A stretch of DNA of 64,000 nucleotides, from assembly GCA_033032175.1 (NCBI GenBank), contig CM065310.1, positions 9,300,001-9,364,000 on the forward strand, read 5' to 3'. This document shows positions 36,201 to 46,059 of this stretch, piece after piece. The DNA comes from Saturnia japonica. Lineage: Eukaryota > Arthropoda > Insecta > Lepidoptera > Saturniidae. A program made the translations under genes and the position numbers. How positions within the stretch are numbered: position 1 is the stretch's first letter; each line of letters begins with the position of its first letter. Below the pieces are notes generated by a model. The model saw only the letters and a list, made by a program, of their open reading frames with translations, made no database searches and was not told the DNA's origin.

Positions 36201-38981
36201 TGTGTATGATGGATTTTGCTAGAGTATTTGAATCTTACCCAGACTATATAGGTGTGAGGTGTATTTATCGGAACAGTTTTAAACAATAGTACCAGTCAAG
36301 AACTGTTATCTTAATCTGAAGAAACTGTTAATAATAAATACTATGAACCTGTTCCACCACATACTGGTGCTTCACACAAAATTAAACTGTTTCAGTTTGG
36401 AAAATGCTCTTCTCTTAAGGATCCTTACTTTGTTAGAGAGATATAAAAAGAAATACAACTTGGAAAATGCTCTTTACTTTTTTCAATGACAATAATAGAA
36501 AGACATGTCACATTTTATCTCTCTGGATCAGGAATAGGATTCTTATTTTACTTATAGCTACCCGCACCCCTAAAACTGAACCACTCTTATAAATATAATA
36601 GATCTTGAAATATATATGTTAAACAAATAAAAATGTTCAGCAATAATGAGCTTATTAATTAATGCTAAAGGAAAGTAAAGGCACAATAAATTCTTTAATA
36701 AAAGATAAAAATGTTATTACATTCCTTATTACCTGTATAACCATAATTATATTTTTTAAAAAAGTATTAAAACTGTACTAACTTGGTAACAATTTTAAAA
36801 TCCCACTGATATGCTTTTTAAAACCTGCATCAAGAAGTTTGTCTGCTTCATCCAGTACCAAACATTTTAATCTACTACAGTTGAATTTATCAGTATTCTG
36901 CAAATGATCAAGAAGTCTGCCAGGTGTGCTTACTATAATATTCATACCTATGAACAGAAAGCTTTATAACCTAAGTGTGCAAAACACCAGGAAGCAGTAC
37001 TATAGGATGCAAACCTGCATTGCCTTTGGGGCCAGTCCATCACATTTAGACAAGTGAAAAGTTTTTTTAATACTGCAAATGTGGCAAACAAGTTTATGGT
37101 CCTCAAGATTGTTACCACCATGGCCTATAGACACTTTTAATAACATATGTATCACTAGCATGTTGCCGACTTTGAACTCCTCTACCCCAAATAGCTCTGG
37201 AAACCCTACTCACTGCAAGACCACAACACAAGATTGCTTGGCTGTGAAATTCTTTCTCCAGAGAATTTTCTCTGTGACAGGTAGGTCACTCTTTCCAAAA
37301 CACTTTCAAAAATGCCTAGTGGTGTAAAACTTATGCACAAAGCATAATATTTAACAGCATACTTTATTAATTTTATTTATTTAAAAAAATAATGCCTTGA
37401 ATTTTTTTTCAAAATATTGAACTACTTTGATTACCTCTTTTCAATTTTATTAAATCCTTAGACTTCTTCTCACCACCCACAATCAAAGAGTGAGACAAAT
37501 CTATTTCCGCTAGTAATTTCTTTAAGATTTCATATGTTTGCAGAGCAAGTTCCCTTGTAGGTGATAGAATTATACAACCTGTAGCTGAAATAGAAAATAT
37601 CTACAAATACAAAATTAATGAAAATTAGATTCAGTGATTTCCTTGGTTAGACAGTAATCAATGATACCACGTAAATATTTGATTTCACTAATGTCATGTG
37701 TGACAATTTGGTAATAAATATTTTATTTCATATTTCACATTTGTTATAACATTACTATAGTTCCAGCGATGTCCAAAATAGAATCAGGAAATATGATTTT
37801 CAAATCAACATAACGCATGTACAGTAGAGACACTAAAAAAGATAAGGAAAGTCTAAAAAAGTATGTCTTCTTTACGCTGATGATCAAGTTTTACTTGCAT
37901 CGTTGGCTAAGGTTTTGCAAGCGATGGTGACTATTATGATTCAGGCTTTGGAAAGAAAGGGAATGAAAGTAAATGCAAAGAAGACAAAAGTTTTGGTGTT
38001 TGAAAAGGAAGAAAACTTGACAAAAGTATGTGTCCAGATTTATGAGAATGAACTGGAGCAAGTAAGTTAGTTTGTATACTTGGGATCTATGTTTACCAGG
38101 GATGGAAAGTGTGAGAGAGATATAGGAAGGAGAATAAATGCCGGTAATATGGTGAATGGGGCGTTACACTCCTCTATGAGCAGCCAGAGTATTTCTATGA
38201 AAGCTCGTTTGGCTGTACATAGAGGAGTGTTGGAACACATGTACGGAACTGAAAGCTGGGTGTGGCAGAAAGATTATGAAAGTAAAATAAATGCAGTAGA
38301 AATGAGAGGGCTAAGGGGCATGTAAGAAGTGAAATTGAGTGACAGGATAAGAAATAGTGTGATAAGAGAGCTTTGTGGTATGAAAGAATATATAGTCACA
38401 CGGATTGAGAAGGGATGCTTCGATGGTTTGGGCATGTTGAGAGGATGAATGAAAGTATAATGACCAAACAAATTTATGATGCGAGTGTGAAAGTAAACGT
38501 TGAAAGAGGAAGGCCTAGATGAACATTTATCGATCAAATCAGAGACATTCTGAAGAAAGGTAAGGTCAAGAGTACTCTAAACCGACGAGCATGCATGAGA
38601 AGATTAATGAATGTCGAAGAAGCGACAGAGGTATGCCAGGATCGTAGCAGGTGGAAGGACGTGGTCTCTGCCTACCCCGTCGGGAAATAGACGTGATTTA
38701 TGTATGTATGTAAAAAAGTACTGTTTACCATGGTTTTTAGTAAATCCACATTTCACCAAAGTATCTATAATAGGAATCAGAAAAGCTAAAGTCTTTCCAC
38801 TTCCAGTCTTTGCTGCGCCAATAAAATCTTTTTGCTGCAGTAAATGAGGAAGTGCTTCAACTTGTATTCGTGTTGGTTTTATGTATCCCATATGTCTTAC
38901 CGCTTTAAGAATGCGAAAATCTATTTTCCCTTCCAGCATCGAAAAAGAAGACTGCGAGATTATATCCTCTATAACATCCAT
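33258..38981 (-). CDS. DEAD-box ATP-dependent RNA helicase, DDX18/pitchoune-like paralogue B (short form)
   Basis: Nine exons on the minus strand: 38981-38729, 37584-37435, 36947-36783, 35812-35674, 35589-35427, 34522-34370, 33913-33746, 33668-33491 and 33394-33258. All phases fit, 501 aa. Motifs in order: [34 protein letters not shown] (LVLDEADK), [28 protein letters not shown]4217 follows ([20 protein letters not shown]...QSFGF), then a tail with two cysteines ending ARNLEAVL, unlike the basic tail of pit. The ATG at 38981 lies just after a good acceptor-like 'atttttacag' at about 39001, so a 5' non-coding exon is likely; an in-frame ATG at 39017 is less likely. Convergent with pit. Expected activity is RNA unwinding; the specific role is unknown. 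Confidence 0.88.
34560..35160 (+). pseudogene. Non-LTR retrotransposon C-terminal fragment
   Basis: Broken plus-strand translation contains [10 protein letters not shown](D)GILLWGSAA, then [11 protein letters not shown] and a [12 protein letters not shown] piece, followed by a 3' part with 'tgattacgtgaatgatggtgatgtctggatgtgattcc'. This order is typical of the RT C-terminus of common lepidopteran jockey/CR1-like LINEs. Lies in an intron of helicase paralogue B in antisense orientation. Confidence 0.55.
36050..36480. repeat. Repeat with 'gtatttatcggaac' and 'tgtttcagtttggaaaatgc' blocks
   Basis: Shares 'gaggtgtatttatcggaacag' and 'ctgtttcagtttggaaaatgctctt' with 39527-39790, where the first block appears twice. 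Uncharacterised dispersed repeat, in a helicase intron. Confidence 0.5.
37079..37260. repeat. Interspersed repeat related to 23392-23570
   Basis: Blocks 'tcaagattgttaccaccatgg', 'catatgtatcactagcatgttgccgac', 'gaaaccctac', 'ttggctgtgaaattc' match in order the repeat in pit intron 5. Confidence 0.5.
37863..38711 (+). pseudogene. 5'-truncated RTE-like LINE in intron 1 of helicase paralogue B
   Basis: Translation begins at the RT active site ([10 protein letters not shown]) and continues as [18 protein letters not shown], [19 protein letters not shown] and [16 protein letters not shown], then a frame-broken RPR and NRRACM region. It ends in a (tatg)n tail typical of RTE. Stops and indels make it inactive. 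Left and right flanks both carry 'taaaaaagta' (about 37854-37863 and 38711-38720), a probable target duplication. The right flank is only a few bases from the exon 1 splice donor. About 85-90% similar by eye to 60890-61690. Confidence 0.8.
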
Positions 38982-39042
38982 TTTGCTGAAATATAGTTCC
39001 TGTAAAAATGTAAACAAAAGTACACTAATTCAGTATTTGTAC

Positions 39043-39519
39043 TAGAGGTGAGCGATTATGAGATATACTAATTTAATCATTCGATTATGAAGTTAACTTG
39101 AGTTATTTCGATTGTAGCCATTAGGAATTACTAATGAAAATTAGTAATTAGATTATAAATTATCACTTTTAATCGAAATAGTAATAATGATAATTGATAA
39201 TGGATGTCTTTGAAAGAATTTCTTTTATATGAACTCAACAATTACCTAAAAAAAGGTCGTTTGGTACTTCAATTATAAGTGATCACTCGAATTACGATTG
39301 TGAAGGAATGAGCAAAAGAAAAACAAAAAAGGTCGTTCAGTTCTTGTTGTTTGGTAATGTAAATCGAAGTATTTTTAGCTTTCTACTCTCGCCCACCTGT
39401 AGGCAATACATTCGTATTTCGATTATGAATAATCACTCATTATCGAATTATTGCGATATGTAAATTATTCATGTTTGAATACATCGATTATGTAAATATT
39501 TCATAATCGCCCACCTCTA
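39043..39519. mobile_element. hAT-type MITE with 8-bp target duplication upstream of helicase paralogue B
   Basis: 477 bp with terminal inverted repeats tagaggtgagcgattatga / tcataatcgcccacctcta, flanked by the perfect 8-bp repeat atttgtac at 39035-39042 and 39520-39527. It starts about 60 bp upstream of the first coding exon, so it lies in the promoter, 5' UTR exon or first intron. Confidence 0.9.
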
Positions 39520-39526
39520 ATTTGTA

Positions 39527-39810
39527 CTGTGAAGCGTATTTATCGGAACTGGATAAAATAACAGGTATTTACAAGTAACAGTTTGGAACTGTTAGCTAAT
39601 ATCAGAAAAAGCTCTTACTACCTATTAGGCTGTTCTACATACTAGTGAAGCGTATTTATCGGAATAGATACAAAAAGCATTGATCTGACTACACTGTTAG
39701 CCTTAGGGGCCCTGAAGCCGCTGCAGCTTTTACAGCTTCACCGAACTTGGACTTGTTACTGTTTCAGTTTGGAACATGCTTTTCTGTGTTGTAGTGTACT
39801 ACCCGTGCGC
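39527..39810. repeat. Second copy of the 'gtatttatcggaac' repeat
   Basis: 'gaagcgtatttatcggaa' occurs at about 39533 and 39650, and 'ctgtttcagtttggaacatgcttttctg' at about 39758. Interrupted at about 39686-39752 by a family-A LINE tail. Confidence 0.5.
39686..39752 (-). mobile_element. Ultra-short family-A LINE tail fragment
   Basis: Reverse complement of the family-A 3' UTR end: 'ctgactacactgttagccttaggggccc', 'gaagccgctgcagcttttacagcttcaccg'. No clear poly-T, and the target duplication is not certain. Confidence 0.7.
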
Positions 39811-40356
39811 AATAAGTTGAGATCTGGGGGCGGTGACGCCACAGAAGCATGGTTGTACTTTGCACAAAAGAAATATCACAACAAGTTTCCACCCGCGACT
39901 TCGTCTCTGCTATTTTTTGAAATGTAGCGAGTGTTGTACTCGGAACAACGCCGCCTTATATTTACAGGTAAAAGCAACGGTTTGTTCCATTTTACGTTTT
40001 CAAAAAAGTTGCATTTCACTTGCATTTAGTAAAAAACACCTGTTATTTTGACATTTCAAACAGACACTTCAATCTTGTTATTTGTATAGATTACGGACTG
40101 TCGTTAGCGTTACAATTTTTGGTATATTAAAATATATTATGTTAAAAAATATCAATGTGTCGTGTACTAAAATTATAGATTTTTATATATGTCCATTAAA
40201 AACGTCAATCGATTGATTTTTTAGTTGATTTTAAACACAAAATAATAAATATTTACATTTCAAATTCTCAAAAATATATAGAGACGATAAAATGTATGCA
40301 ATCGCAGCTAGTTAGAAGGAACTGAAGGAACCGCTAATATAATACGAAATATCAAT

Positions 40357-40607
40357 AGATACCTAATACAATAATTACAAACTAATCTATGAATATAACT
40401 AATATCCGTATTAGCTAATACACGGATATTCGTTAAAAACGGTGCCAAATAAAGTGATTCTTAATACGAAATACCAACAGATACCAAATACAAAAATTAC
40501 AAACTAATCTGTGAATCTCACTAATATCCGTATTAGCTAATACACTGATATTCGTTAAAAATGGTGACTAATATAGTGATTCTTAATACGAAATACCAAC
40601 AGATACC
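40357..40607. repeat. 122-bp tandem satellite with internal hairpin, first part
   Basis: Units start at 40357, 40479 and 40601 (period 122 bp) with 'agatacc.aatacaa.aattacaaactaatct'. Each includes the near-palindrome 'aatatccgtattagctaatacacggatatt'. The third unit is cut after 'agatacc' by a compound insertion and resumes at 46171. Confidence 0.85.
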
Positions 40608-40798
40608 TGTAGCGACATCTCTCGCCACAACTGACGCATCAACGCATCGACACAACTACGTAGCAACCCATAGCGACATCTATCGAGCCACATAGGACGC
40701 ATCCTACTATCCTACATTGCGCTATAGAAATTAACTCTATCGTTGAGTATATATACAAGAACCCGACTACAACAGTTTTTTTTTTAAACAACAGTCGG

Positions 40799-42865
40799 CG
40801 AACGTTCACCGCTTTGTACTCCCTGCCGACGTGCGAGCGCTGATGACGGAGAAGAACGCTGCGACTCATGCGCATGACTCTTATCCGACCGAAGCAAACC
40901 GCGCACGGTTACGCGCACTCCAGAGAGCGGTTACAGCCCGTATAACCGAGTTCAGAAGTCACAGATGGGACACCTTAGTCGAAGGGCTAAGGCCATCACA
41001 TCTGACTTACTGGAAAGTAGCCCATGCTCTTAAAATAGATCCCCAACCTCGCATGCCCCCCCTCGAAAGGGGTCCCGGCACTACACCCGCGTTCGATACC
41101 ATCGACAAGGCGGAGTGCCTTGCCGCTTGTTTGGAGAGCCAGTGCTCCCCGAACAGCGTCAACGCAAATACCGACCGAGTCAGAGATATCGAAGCCCGCG
41201 TGGGGGAGCTGAATAAGCTCCCCGCATCAGAATCCCTGTCCCCAGTCATTTCTGAGGAGGTCTGTGCCGTGCCTTAAGCTTAAAAAGTCACCAGGTCCCG
41301 ACAGGATCAGGAACGAAGTACTCAAACTTCTTCCCGATCACCTCATAGCTCTATTAGTCTGCATCTTCAATGTAGCCATAGCCAACTGCCATTTTCCAGC
41401 CGTCTGGAAAACGTCCATTGTCATAGGTATTCACAAGCCCGGCAAGAGCGCGTCGCTTCCCGACAGCTACCGCCCTATCAGTCATCTAAATACCCTAGGT
41501 AAAATTTATGAACGGCTCTTTCTGAACCGTCTCAAGTCCGTAATAGAGGAGAAAAACCTCTATCCGCCTGAGCAATTCGGTTTTCGTGCTAGACATTCTT
41601 GCACTCATCAAGTGCACCGCCTCACGGAGCACATTTTGTTTAACTTTTCCGAGTTATATAAACCCCGTCGTACACTGGCAGTCTTTTTCGACGTAGCCAA
41701 GGCCTTTGATAAGGTCTGGCACGAAGGATTAGTCTATAAGCTGTACTCCCGCGAAGTCCCCGATAGATTAGTTAAAATCATCCGTGATTACCTCAAAGAC
41801 CGCACCTTTCGCTACAGAGTGGAAGGTGAACTATCCACACCCCATCCCATACGCTCAGGCGTCCCCTAAGGTTCCATCCTGGCTCCTAGCCTCTTCAATC
41901 TGTATGTCAGTGACCTACCAAAACTTACCGCGAAAGTTGAGGTAGGGTTATACGCTGACGATACAGTCATATAATCCTCTCAAAGGCAAAAGATCAACCT
42001 TAAATGTAGAATCCAAAGAGCCGTGACCACTCTCGGGGAGTGGTTTAACGACTGGCGAATAGCCATCAACCCCACGAAGAGCGCAGCGGTGCTCTTCGAC
42101 CAAACCGCCTCACAGATACCGAAAAAACACAAGGATCATCCCCTTGAACTCTTCGGTAATCCGATCCCCTGGGTAAAGGAGACCAAATATCTAGGTGTAA
42201 CCCTAGATAGTAGACTCTCCTTTATACGCCACATCACTCTGGTTAGGAAAAGGGCCGCCTGGACCCTCGCCCGATTGCATCCTCTGTTATGTGCCGCAAG
42301 CAAAATGTCTACGAGACACAAGCTTACGCTCTACAAGATGTGTATCCGACCGATTATGACATATAGTTGCGTTGTGTTCGCACATATGCCAAGATATAAT
42401 TGGGATCGTTTACAAATCATCCAGAATAGGTTTCTTCACCGCCTTACCGGCGCCCCTTGGTATGTTCGTATGGAAGATCTCCATAGAGATTGGACCTTCC
42501 TTCGATACATGCCTATGCCAAACACCTTTCTCGCTCTTATTTCGACACCGCGTCGAACCACGCGAATCCCTTAATCAAAGCGGCAACTTCATATGTTCCC
42601 GACCCCAATACCTGCCGGAGTAAACGCCGGCCGCGTAATATCTTCACTGACCCGCTCGACCAAATCGAAACAGCTAACGCATTCTATGCCACCGTCTCTC
42701 CAAACAGAGCGTGCCACCGCCCACGCCCGCGTAATCACCGTTCTCTCCGCAGAGGACGGGCGGTTAACTTCGCTCCCGCACACCCGTCACGTCCACCCTC
42801 TCTAGCGGCAACCCAAGCCTAGGTCCGTTCCTCGGTGTGAAGCCCTTGGGTCAGGCAGCCGCCCG
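40799..42865 (+). pseudogene. Jockey-type LINE (family A), 5'-truncated ORF2 reverse transcriptase
   Basis: Starts after the target-site copy aaacaacagtcgg (40786-40798). Translation: linker with RPSHLTYWKVAHALK, RT fingers KSPGPDRIRNEVL, YRPISHLNTLGK, EQFGFRARHSC, motif A FFDVAKAFDKV, motif B GVP*GSILAP (CAA to TAA at about 41867), motif C YADDTVI*, thumb with TKYLGVTLDSRL, YGCVV-like and C-terminus ending LAATQA at 42822. A frameshift near 41270 separates the linker from RT; another near 42530 precedes the C-terminus. No endonuclease domain. The element continues after insertion B at 45458. Confidence 0.9.
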
Positions 42866-45457
42866 TGGAGATTGCCAATCTCCGGGTGGCCTGCTCCGCG
42901 GCGCGGCGGCAGCTACAACGCTGTCGCCGGCGGCAAATTCGCATAGAAGGGGAGGAGGCCCGGCTGCTTGGCCACTACAGGGAAGCTAGGAAGTCCCTGC
43001 AGGTGGCCATCAGCCGGGCAAAGGATGAGCAGTGGGAGGAGCTCCTCAGGACCCTGGACAGGGACCCGTGGGGGCGCCCGTACCGGGTAGCCCGGAAGAA
43101 GTTCCGGGGGCAGGCGCCCCCGTTAACGGAGTCCCTGGACTCGGAGGTCCTAGCGAGGGTCGTGGCCACGTTGATGCCCGACCCTCCGGAGCTCCTCCCG
43201 CCTCTCATGTTAGATGGGAGCGCTGTTGCGGAGGAGCTGTTACCACCCCCCCCCCGTCACTGAGGAGGAGATGGGGTCGGTGGTGGGGCGCCTCCGCAAC
43301 AAGCGGAGGGCGCCAGGCCCGGATGGAGTCCCGGGCCGGGTGTTAGGTGTGGCGCTGAACCACATGGGGGTAGAGCTTCGGGAGCTGTTCAACCGATGTT
43401 TGTCGGTTGGACGGTTCCCGAAGCTCTGGAAGATGGGGCGACTCTGCCTTCTGGGGAAGGAGGGTCGCCCCCCGGACTGCCCGTCCTCGTACCGGCCCCT
43501 GGTGCTGCTGGACGACACGGGGAAGATGCTGGAGCGTATTCTGGCATCTCGTGTCGTCCAGCACATGGCGGAAGTTGGGCCGGTACTTTCGGACCGGCAG
43601 TTCGGATTCCGGAGAGGGCGTTCGACGCTGGACGCCCTCTCCACCCTGAAGGCGTGGTCTGCGGAGGCGACTGCGGGTGGAGGTAGGTTGTTGGCGGTGT
43701 CGATAGACATCGCCAACGCCTTCAACAGTCTGCCGCATGGTGTTATACGGGAGGCGCTCCGGTTTTTCGGAGTGCCCTCGTACCTGCGGCGGCTGTTGGG
43801 GGACTACCTCCAGGGGAGGCAGGTCGCCTTCGTAGACGGGAGGGGCAGTGTGGTTCGGCGGCACGTGGGGTGCGGTGTTCCACAGGGGTCGGTGTTGGGG
43901 CCGCTCCTGTGGAACATGGGCTACGACTGGGTGCTCCGCGTAGCGCTCCCTTCGGGGATTCGCGTGCTGTGCTACGCGAACGACACCCTAGTCGTGGCCC
44001 AGGGGGGGACGTTTGAAGAGGTGGCGCGCCTGGCCACAGAGGGCACTGCCCTCGTGGTCGGGCGCATAAAGGCGTTGGGCCTCAGGGTGGCGGCCGAGAA
44101 GACCGAGGCCCTGCTCTATCATGGGCCTCGGTGTGGGCCGCCTCCTGGGGCCCACATATATGTGGAGGGCGTTAGGGTCCGGGTTGGGGCCCAGATGAAA
44201 TATCTGGGCCTCAACCTGGACGGTCGTTGGCGGTTCGAGTCCCACTTTAAGGGACTCGAACCGCGGATAGTGGGAGCGGCGGCGGCTCTCGGCCGGCTTC
44301 TCCCGAATTCGGGGGGGCCGGGCGCGAGCTGTCGCCGTTTGTTCGCGGGAGTTGTCAAGAGCATGGCCGTCTACGGGGCACCGATCTGGGCGGATGCCCT
44401 CAGCGCCACGAACAGACGCGTACTGCGTGCTACGCAGCGTGTCGTGGCGCTGAGAGTAATCCGCGGGTACCGGTCGGTGTCCGCGGGGGCGGCCATGGTT
44501 CTTGCCGGCTCCCCGCCGTGGGAGCTGGAGGCGGAGGTGCTCGCCGCCGTGTATGAATTCACGGCGGCGAGGAGAGAGATAGGAGAGCCTCCAGCTCCCA
44601 CCGAGGTAGAACGGGTCCGACGGGAGACCCGGGAAGTGGTTTTCAGGAGGTGGGAGGAGGACCTGGCGGACGCGCGCTATGGACGGTATACCATAGACGC
44701 CGTCCGCCCGGTCCTCCGGGAGTGGTGCGCCAGGGAGCGGGGCTCCCTGACGTTTAGACTTGTGCAGGTGCTATCCGGACATGGTTGTTTCGGATGGTAC
44801 CTGCACAAGATAGCACGGAGGGAGCCAAACACTACGTGCCACGAGTGCGGGGCTGCAGAGGACACGGCGCAGCACACTCTGTCTGAGTGTGCTGCGTGGG
44901 TGGGGCAGCGCCGCACTCTGGCCGTAGCTGTTGGAGGAGGAGACCTCTCGCTGCCGAGCGTGGTTAAAGCCATGGTCGGCAGCGAGACGGCATGGACGGA
45001 AATGGCCTCCTTCTGTGAGGAGGTGATCTCGCAGAAGGAGGCTGCGGAGAGGGTACGCGAGGGGGATCCCTTGAGCGGCCCTCTCCGCCAAAGAAGAGGG
45101 GGTGGCCGGAGGAGGCGGTTTAACCGTCAACTCCCGCCACCCTAGCCGAACCAGAGGAGACGGGACGGGGGGGGCCCGTTCTCCTCATTGCACTGGTTCG
45201 GCAGGCGGAGGAGACAGCTATCGTGTACATAGACTGTCTCCTAATTAGGCCGGGGCCCGGTTAAAGCCGGGCCGGCCTCCGGGGTGGCGCGGCAGAATGC
45301 CAGCGCAGTGCCCGCGTCGCCCCAGTATGGGGCGGCTGTACACCGCGGAGTTTTTTTAGTGAGTAGGACTCTCACATAACCACTCGACCCCCCATTTCGA
45401 GTGTGTACCCATGACGGGTTTTCCACTCCGCGATAACAAAAAAAAAAAAAAAAAAAA
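42866..45457 (+). mobile_element. R1-clade LINE (family B) inserted in the 3' UTR of LINE A
   Basis: Flanked by the 13-bp direct repeat aggcagccgcccg (42853-42865 and 45457-45469, the shared A overlapping the poly(A) tract) and ending in about 20 A. Strikingly GC-rich against an AT-rich background. 5'-truncated: it begins between endonuclease and RT, with RVACSAARRQLQR coding sequence. The 3' UTR (45146-45437) has 'gagtttttttagtgagtaggactctcac' and 'ttccactccgcgataac', features of lepidopteran R1-like elements. Confidence 0.9.
43214..45145 (+). CDS. Reverse transcriptase ORF of R1-clade LINE B (643 aa open frame, active site altered)
   Basis: A long intact open frame in a decayed neighbourhood. 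Domains: RT fingers RRAPGPDGVPGRVL, SSYRPLVLLDDTGKMLE, FGFRRGRSTLDAL, motif A VSIDIANAFNSLP, motif B GVPQGSVLGPLLWN, then motif C reads LCYANDTLVV where YADD is expected (GAC to AAC at about 43978-43983). Thumb AEKTEALLYHG, MKYLGLNLDGRW, and a C-terminal zinc finger CHECGAAEDTAQHTLSEC, followed by a basic tail. The upstream frame (42866-43263) is joined to this one only across a 10-C run at 43246-43255, so a one-base slip separates them. Loss of a metal-binding Asp predicts no polymerase activity. Confidence 0.9.
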   Translation: MGALLRRSCYHPPPVTEEEMGSVVGRLRNKRRAPGPDGVPGRVLGVALNHMGVELRELFNRCLSVGRFPKLWKMGRLCLLGKEGRPPDCPSSYRPLVLLDDTGKMLERILASRVVQHMAEVGPVLSDRQFGFRRGRSTLDALSTLKAWSAEATAGGGRLLAVSIDIANAFNSLPHGVIREALRFFGVPSYLRRLLGDYLQGRQVAFVDGRGSVVRRHVGCGVPQGSVLGPLLWNMGYDWVLRVALPSGIRVLCYANDTLVVAQGGTFEEVARLATEGTALVVGRIKALGLRVAAEKTEALLYHGPRCGPPPGAHIYVEGVRVRVGAQMKYLGLNLDGRWRFESHFKGLEPRIVGAAAALGRLLPNSGGPGASCRRLFAGVVKSMAVYGAPIWADALSATNRRVLRATQRVVALRVIRGYRSVSAGAAMVLAGSPPWELEAEVLAAVYEFTAARREIGEPPAPTEVERVRRETREVVFRRWEEDLADARYGRYTIDAVRPVLREWCARERGSLTFRLVQVLSGHGCFGWYLHKIARREPNTTCHECGAAEDTAQHTLSECAAWVGQRRTLAVAVGGGDLSLPSVVKAMVGSETAWTEMASFCEEVISQKEAAERVREGDPLSGPLRQRRGGGRRRRFNRQLPPP

Positions 45458-45963
45458 GGCAGCCGCCCGCGCGATACCAGTGACACTATACGTGCAACAC
45501 TTAGCTACCCACATACAACATTAAACACGTATGAACACACACACGTGCACACCACACAGGTACATAGGTTCTGTAAGGGACCTTTTTTTTCTTTTTTTGC
45601 GCTAGTTAGACTAATGCGCTAGATAGTGTAGAAAAACCATTCCGATTATTAAATACACATACGCATGGTCCACTCCTTCCTCCCAGGAGGAGGGGAACGT
45701 GCATATGAGTATATGTTACTTAGTTCGAATTCTCTTAGGATTAGGGAATTATTTAGATCGCGACCTTTTCGCATTCGCGACGACCGCCCGAGCCGAGGTT
45801 CGGCCACTCTGGCACCCTCGTGCGGGTCGACACAAACTTTCGCGGCTGAGTGACCTAAGCGCTCGCCCCCAAGTCCACTGAAGCTGAAAAAGCCGCAGCG
45901 GCTCTGTTTTAGGATAGGGCCCCTAAGGCTAACAATGTAGTCAGTTAAAAAAAAAAAAAAAAA
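45458..45963 (+). mobile_element. 3' UTR and poly(A) of LINE A, resumed after insertion B
   Basis: Continues with 'cgcgatac.agtgacactatacgtgcaac', 'cctcccaggaggagggga', 'cgcattcgcgacgaccgcccgagccgagg', 'gaagctgaaaaagccgcagcggctctg', 'gggcccctaaggctaacaatgtag', then a poly(A) of about 17. Same order as 14790-15245 and 52290-52775. Confidence 0.9.
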
Positions 45964-45971
45964 ACAGTCGG

Positions 45972-46059
45972 TATCAAGTCCGGTGAAGCTGTATAAGCCG
46001 CAACGGCTCTGTTTTTGGATAGGGCCCCTAAGGTTAACAGTGTAGTCAGTTAAAAAACA
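45972..46059 (+). mobile_element. Second, ultra-short LINE A tail at the same target
   Basis: About 80 bp: 'tatcaagtccggtgaagctgtataagccgcaacggctctg...gggcccctaaggttaacagtgtagtcagttaaaaaacaaaac'. Preceded by acagtcgg (45964-45971) and followed by aaacaacagtcgg (46060-46072), so two family-A insertions share one target sequence. Confidence 0.8.

Noticed and set aside
38982..39017. Upstream in-frame ATG of helicase paralogue B
   Set aside because: A strong acceptor-like tract (atttttacag) lies between it and ATG 38981, suggesting the upstream ATG is intronic.
43240..43864. Two long minus-strand ORFs opposite LINE B
   Set aside because: High GC content suppresses stop codons on the opposite strand; they mirror the RT frame and have no recognisable domain.
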